Shown here piece by piece: positions 59,912 to 64,000 of a stretch of DNA of 64,000 nt. Each line of letters begins with the position of its first letter. Position 1 is the stretch's first letter. The position numbers were made by a program, and so were the translations under genes. The notes under the pieces were generated by a model, which saw only the letters and a list, made by a program, of their open reading frames with translations, was not told the DNA's origin and did no database searches. This DNA is from an uncultured Clostridia bacterium (GTDB lineage Bacteria; Bacillota; Clostridia; Oscillospirales; Oscillospiraceae), in assembly GCA_945948185.1 (NCBI GenBank), contig CAMFAL010000003.1, forward strand, positions 1 to 64,000, read 5' to 3'.

Positions 59912-59951
59912 AGTATATCACAGTGTTTTATAGAAATCAAACGTTTGTTCT
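59912..59951 (-). promoter_or_regulatory. SOS-box promoter of the DUF1385-prmC-recA-recX cluster
   Basis: Minus strand AGAACAAACGTTTG (59938-59951, GAACNNNNGTTY) overlapping -35 TTGATT, 17-bp spacer, -10 TATACT. Confidence 0.78.
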
Positions 59952-59960
59952 AATTTATTT

Positions 59961-61406
59961 TTATTCCTCCATGGGGAGCCGGATGGTCACCACAGCGCCG
60001 CCGCCCTCGGCGTTGCCGATCTCAAAGGTACCGCCGTGGAGCTTAACGATCTCATCGCAGACCGCCAGGCCAATGCCGCTGCCCCGGGCCTTGGAGGTGC
60101 CCTTGTAAAATTTCTGCTTCACGTAGGGCAGCTCCGCCTCCGGGATGCCGGGGCCGTAGTCCCGGACCCGAATCACCTGTTCCTTCCCCTCCCGGGTCAT
60201 GGAAACCACGATGCGTTTGCCGGCGCCGCCGTGCTTGGCCGCGTTGTCCAGCACATTGCAGAACACCTGCTTCAGCCGCTCGGGGTCGCCCATGATAGCG
60301 GGGAGAAGCTCGTCCCCCGCCTCGTATTCCAGCTGGATGCCATCCTGCCGGAACAGCTCCCGGTAAGTGAAAATGGCGTCCTCCAGCTCCGCCTGCAGGT
60401 CTGTCTCCTCAATATGCAGGGTGAAGCGGCCGTCCTCCATTTTGGAAAAGTCCAGCAGTTCCTCCACCATGGAGGACAGGCGCCGGGACTCATTGAGGAT
60501 AATGCGGATACCCCGACGCAGCTGCACCTGGTCGCCGGTGGGGTCCTCCAGAATGGTTTCGCCCCAGCCGTTGATGGCCGTCAGGGGCGTTCGCAGCTCA
60601 TGGGACACGGAGGAGATGAATTCCGACTTCATCTTTTCGTTCTGGCCAATCTGCATGGACATGTCGTTGATGCTCTCCACCAGTTCGCCCAGCTCGTCGC
60701 TGTACTGCTTTTCGATGCGGAAGCCGTAGCTTCCGGCAGCGATGCGTTTGGCCGCCTCCGTCACCACCGCCACTGGCTCCACCACGTTGTTGATAAAAAC
60801 CAGGTTGGAGATGATGATCAGAGACATGCACAGCAGCGCCACCAGCACGACCATCAGCACCACCATCAGCACCTGGCGGTTCACCTCCCGCAGGGAAGTG
60901 ACCAGGCGCATGACGCCCACCACCTGGCCGTTGAATACCAAGGGATGGGACACCGCCATGATCTCCTCTCCGGTCTCTGGGTCCTGGCCCCGGAAGGGCA
61001 TCATCTGGTTGGCGAAAATGGCTTGCTGGATATCGTCCGTACCGGGGGAGGTGCCCGTGGTCAGGCCGGAGGTGGACACCTGGATGCGTCCCGTCTTGCT
61101 GCTGATGAACTGCAGCTCGATGCGGCCCTTATCCTCAAAGTTCTCCGCCGCCTGGGTGGCCTTCTGGATGTAGCTGCTGTATCCGTTGCTCATGAAATAT
61201 TCATTGAAAGAGTTGCCCATGGTCTGAGCCCGGGTCTCCAGGCCCTCCCGCATGGTGCCGTAATAATAGTTGGAAATGCCGGCGGAGACCGCCAGTACCA
61301 GCAGCGTCAGCAGCAAAAACACCGGCATGACGGTGTTGAATACCCAGCGCTTCCGTAGGCCCCGCAGCCGTAGATGTCCCCATGTTTCCTTGTCTCCTCT
61401 GGCCAC
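59961..61406 (-). CDS. two-component sensor histidine kinase
   Basis: Two TM segments, HAMP, SSVSHELRTPLTAINGWGE H-box, RVRDYGPGIP, KGTSKARGSGIGLAVC. Confidence 0.93.
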   Translation of the reverse strand: MARGDKETWGHLRLRGLRKRWVFNTVMPVFLLLTLLVLAVSAGISNYYYGTMREGLETRAQTMGNSFNEYFMSNGYSSYIQKATQAAENFEDKGRIELQFISSKTGRIQVSTSGLTTGTSPGTDDIQQAIFANQMMPFRGQDPETGEEIMAVSHPLVFNGQVVGVMRLVTSLREVNRQVLMVVLMVVLVALLCMSLIIISNLVFINNVVEPVAVVTEAAKRIAAGSYGFRIEKQYSDELGELVESINDMSMQIGQNEKMKSEFISSVSHELRTPLTAINGWGETILEDPTGDQVQLRRGIRIILNESRRLSSMVEELLDFSKMEDGRFTLHIEETDLQAELEDAIFTYRELFRQDGIQLEYEAGDELLPAIMGDPERLKQVFCNVLDNAAKHGGAGKRIVVSMTREGKEQVIRVRDYGPGIPEAELPYVKQKFYKGTSKARGSGIGLAVCDEIVKLHGGTFEIGNAEGGGAVVTIRLPMEE

Positions 61407-61442
61407 GGACTCACTTCCCTTCTCAGAATTTCATGGTGCTGC

Positions 61443-62129
61443 TCAGAATCCCCACTTGTAGCCGTAGCCCCAAACCGTCGTAATGTACACTGGATTTTGT
61501 ACATTGTCCTCGATCTTCAGCCGCAGGCGGCGGATGTTGACGTCCACGATCTTCAGCTCGCCAAAGTAATCCCGGCCCCATACCCGATCCAGAATCTCCT
61601 CCCGGGACAGGGCCTTGCCGGGGTTCTCCATGAACACCCGCATGATGGAATACTCCACCTGGGTCAGCTTGATGCGCTGGCCGTTTTTCTCCAGGGTCCG
61701 GTTCCGGGTATTCAGCAGGAAAGGGTCCTGGCGAATCTCCCCGGTCTGGACGGGGTCCTCCCCGCCAGCCCGGCGGAACAGGGCGTCCACCCGGGCGGTA
61801 AGCTCCGCCGGAGAAAAGGGCTTGGTCACATAGTCGTCGGCGCCGGTCATCAACCCTGTCACCTTGTCCATCTCCTGAGAGCGGGCGGTCAGCATGATGA
61901 TGCCGATTTTCGTGTTGGTGGCCCGGATGCGGCGGCAGACCTCAAAGCCGTCAATCCCCGGCAGCATGATATCCAGCAGTGCCACCTTGGTGTCTGGGTG
62001 CTCCTTCAGCCGCTCCAGCGCCTCCTCGCCGGTCTCGGCCTCGATGACATCGTAACCGGCCCGGCGCAGGTTGATGACGATAAAACTGCGGATACTGGAT
62101 TCATCCTCCAAAACCAATACTTTTTTCAT
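61443..62129 (-). CDS. OmpR-family response regulator
   Basis: Receiver domain LLDIMLPGIDGFEVCRRIR; winged-helix DNA-binding VDVNIRRLRLKIE. Confidence 0.94.
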   Translation of the reverse strand: MKKVLVLEDESSIRSFIVINLRRAGYDVIEAETGEEALERLKEHPDTKVALLDIMLPGIDGFEVCRRIRATNTKIGIIMLTARSQEMDKVTGLMTGADDYVTKPFSPAELTARVDALFRRAGGEDPVQTGEIRQDPFLLNTRNRTLEKNGQRIKLTQVEYSIMRVFMENPGKALSREEILDRVWGRDYFGELKIVDVNIRRLRLKIEDNVQNPVYITTVWGYGYKWGF

Positions 62130-62150
62130 GGCTTGTATCCTTTCTCATAC

Positions 62151-63515
62151 TCAGTTGTCTCCGGCAGCCCATTCCGTGGTGATGAGGCTGAAAGCCTCCC
62201 GCACCCCGTCTGCCGTGATCCCGTATTTCCAGTTCTCATTGGCGTCCAACAGCTCGGCGGTGTAGATAATCTCTGGCTGCCGGCTCAGCAGGAACCGGTT
62301 GCCCCGCACTGCACGGTACTCCCGGCTGCTACCGGTGATGGCAGTAATCCGCAGGAAGGGCTCCGCCTCTGCTGCATCACCGCCCAGGATATAAAAGATA
62401 GCAGACGCCTCGTCCGGCGCCGTCATCCGGCTGATCCAGATCCGGTTCACCCACTCCTCCGGCAGGCGGAAATACCACTTGTCCTCCATGTTGTGATAGG
62501 TCCGCAGAACCACTGTGCCATTGCCGCCGCTGTCATAGCAGCACCAGTCCACTCGTTGGTAGGAAAGTCCCTCGTTGGCCAGGGACAGCAGCTGAGTAGG
62601 CCAGGGGACCTCTGTCAGGCCGTCACCGTTAATATCCGTGGGATACAGGGAACAGTAGGGCGCGATCTGAGAGGAAACACCCGTGACCTCGGAGAGGACG
62701 ATGTTGCTCAGCTCCCCGTTCCGCACCGCCAGGATATCCGTAATGGCCCGGGGCATCTCCGTAACGCCAGTGACGAACAGGGCCGGGATTTTCCCATCCA
62801 GCATGCCCGTGGTCACGCGTCCCTGCTGACTCAGCTCTGCCATGGTAACAGAAATGCGGGCGGAGGACTGGCTGCTGAAGCTGCCGTCGGGCTGCCAGCT
62901 GTAATAGTCTGCCGTTCCCTCGCCCTCTTCATCTGCCCGGATGACCACCAGCTCCCGCCGCTGGTCCAGGTCCAGATCCATGGTGATATATTTCACATAG
63001 TTGGCCCGCACCAGAGCCTCCATACTGCCCAGGCCCTTGGCATAGACCTCCAACACCTGCTGGTCCACAGCGGCCTTCCAGCCTACCAGCAGCTCCATCC
63101 GTCCGTCGCCATTCAGGTCCTCGTAGGCCATGCTGTAAATGCCGGTGCCGGTGCCCTCGATTAGGTCCGTCTGCTGGTAGCTATCCTCACCCACGGTGAA
63201 AATATATATCTTCAAGGGTTTTTCGTCATTGGGATTGCGGAAAAAGGCCACGGCCTCCTCCCGTCCGTCTCCGTCCAGATCCACCAACTGCACTGGCTGG
63301 GTATTGGTGCCGGATGTGGGGGCGGCGTACTCCGCGCCGCCGTCCAGAATTGCGCCGAGGAGGGTGTTGAGCTCTGTATACTTCTCCGGCAGGGTAGGAA
63401 GCGCGTACAGATCCTGCGGATTTAAGATCATCTTCGGCACACTGCAGCCAGTGAGCAGATACAGTGCCGCCAGCAGTGCGCCGGACAGCACCAGTGTTTT
63501 CCAGCCCTGTCTCAA
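62151..63515 (-). CDS. lipoprotein with integrin/VCBS-like repeats, unknown function
   Basis: Lipobox LLTGCS; VDLDGDGREEAVAFF, EDLNGDGRMELLVGW, TDINGDGLTEVPWP. Confidence 0.75.
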   Translation of the reverse strand: MRQGWKTLVLSGALLAALYLLTGCSVPKMILNPQDLYALPTLPEKYTELNTLLGAILDGGAEYAAPTSGTNTQPVQLVDLDGDGREEAVAFFRNPNDEKPLKIYIFTVGEDSYQQTDLIEGTGTGIYSMAYEDLNGDGRMELLVGWKAAVDQQVLEVYAKGLGSMEALVRANYVKYITMDLDLDQRRELVVIRADEEGEGTADYYSWQPDGSFSSQSSARISVTMAELSQQGRVTTGMLDGKIPALFVTGVTEMPRAITDILAVRNGELSNIVLSEVTGVSSQIAPYCSLYPTDINGDGLTEVPWPTQLLSLANEGLSYQRVDWCCYDSGGNGTVVLRTYHNMEDKWYFRLPEEWVNRIWISRMTAPDEASAIFYILGGDAAEAEPFLRITAITGSSREYRAVRGNRFLLSRQPEIIYTAELLDANENWKYGITADGVREAFSLITTEWAAGDN

Positions 63516-63660
63516 GGTCAGCCCCTCCTTTCCCGAAAAATACGCATAGTTTAACGGATACTATCATAGCACATCCCCCGGTATTTGGGTAGCTTTTCTT
63601 TGGATTTTCCGTGCTTTTAACGGTCTGTTCATTTTTTATGGATACCATGCAAATCTACTC

Positions 63661-63689
63661 TTGAATTTTGCTCCGGCGTCTTGTATAAT
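63661..63689 (+). promoter_or_regulatory. tRNA-Leu promoter
   Basis: TTGAAT - 17 bp - TATAAT. Confidence 0.75.
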
Positions 63690-63704
63690 AGGCAAGTATC
63701 ACAG

Positions 63705-63791
63705 GCCGGTGTGATGGAATTGGTAGACGTGACGGACTCAAAATCCGTTGGTAGCGATACCGTGTGGGTTCGAGTCCCACCACCGGCACCA
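63705..63791 (+). tRNA. tRNA-Leu, anticodon CAA, with encoded CCA
   Basis: Acceptor GCCGGTG/CACCGGC, anticodon arm ACGGA-CTCAAAA-TCCGT, variable arm, TPsiC arm GTGGGTTCGAGTCCCAC, ACCA. Confidence 0.93.
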
Positions 63792-63794
63792 AAA

Positions 63795-63834
63795 AGCGCC
63801 CTTAGAGTTGCAAGGCTCTAAGGGCGCTATAATT
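63795..63834 (+). terminator. terminator after tRNA-Leu
   Basis: AGCGCCCTTAGAG-8 nt-CTCTAAGGGCGCT then ATAATTTTT. Confidence 0.85.
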
Positions 63835-63869
63835 TTTACGAGTACCCACTTAGGTACCCACTTTTGAAT

Positions 63870-64000
63870 TTACTTCACTGCCGGCGACAATCCCGCCGCC
63901 CGCAGCTTCGCATCAAACCCGCCGCCGCGGTACACGAACATCAGCGTCCGCACCTGCTCATGGGTCAGGTTGATGACGTCGCCGTTGCCGTTCGGGTCGC
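63870..64000 (-). CDS. partial CDS, C-terminal fragment of a protein truncated by the window edge
   Basis: Minus-strand read-through DPNGNGDVINLTHEQVRTLMFVYRGGGFDAKLRAAGLSPAVK*. Confidence 0.5.
   Translation of the reverse strand, partial: DPNGNGDVINLTHEQVRTLMFVYRGGGFDAKLRAAGLSPAVK

Overview
The window looks like a chromosomal core region of a Gram-positive, spore-forming Clostridia-type bacterium (Oscillospiraceae-like by general gene content; inference only). The dominant feature is a complete S10-spc-alpha ribosomal protein superoperon on the minus strand, rpsJ to rplQ (about 31.3 to 15.2 kb), including secY, adk, map, infA, rpmJ and rpoA. Other genes: rlmD, an MBL-fold RNA-processing-type hydrolase, a standalone HgdB/DUF2229-like protein, secA, pgeF, an oligopeptide-type solute-binding lipoprotein, a GIY-YIG/PNPOx fusion, sigK, lexA, secG, a polysaccharide deacetylase, proS, a PurO-type IMP cyclohydrolase, glpK with a divergent lipase, a MacAB-like efflux operon with an SLH protein, a TAXI-TRAP transporter, pyc, T-box-thrS, pgsA, rimO, recX, recA, prmC, a DUF1385 protein, a two-component system and tRNA-Leu(CAA). 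I see no defence island, CRISPR array or biosynthetic cluster, and no convincing new multi-gene system. The most interesting signals are non-coding: (i) a two-copy multi-hairpin intergenic repeat (after secA and after proS); (ii) a near-consensus promoter followed by a ~290-nt rpsJ leader with a terminator-like hairpin and a competing pairing; (iii) a 314-bp inverted-repeat-rich spacer between rpsN and rpsH and a structured rpsJ-rplC spacer; (iv) two SOS-box promoters with matching architecture, at lexA and at the DUF1385-prmC-recA-recX cluster. All coordinates and pairings were read by eye; no searches or folding were run.
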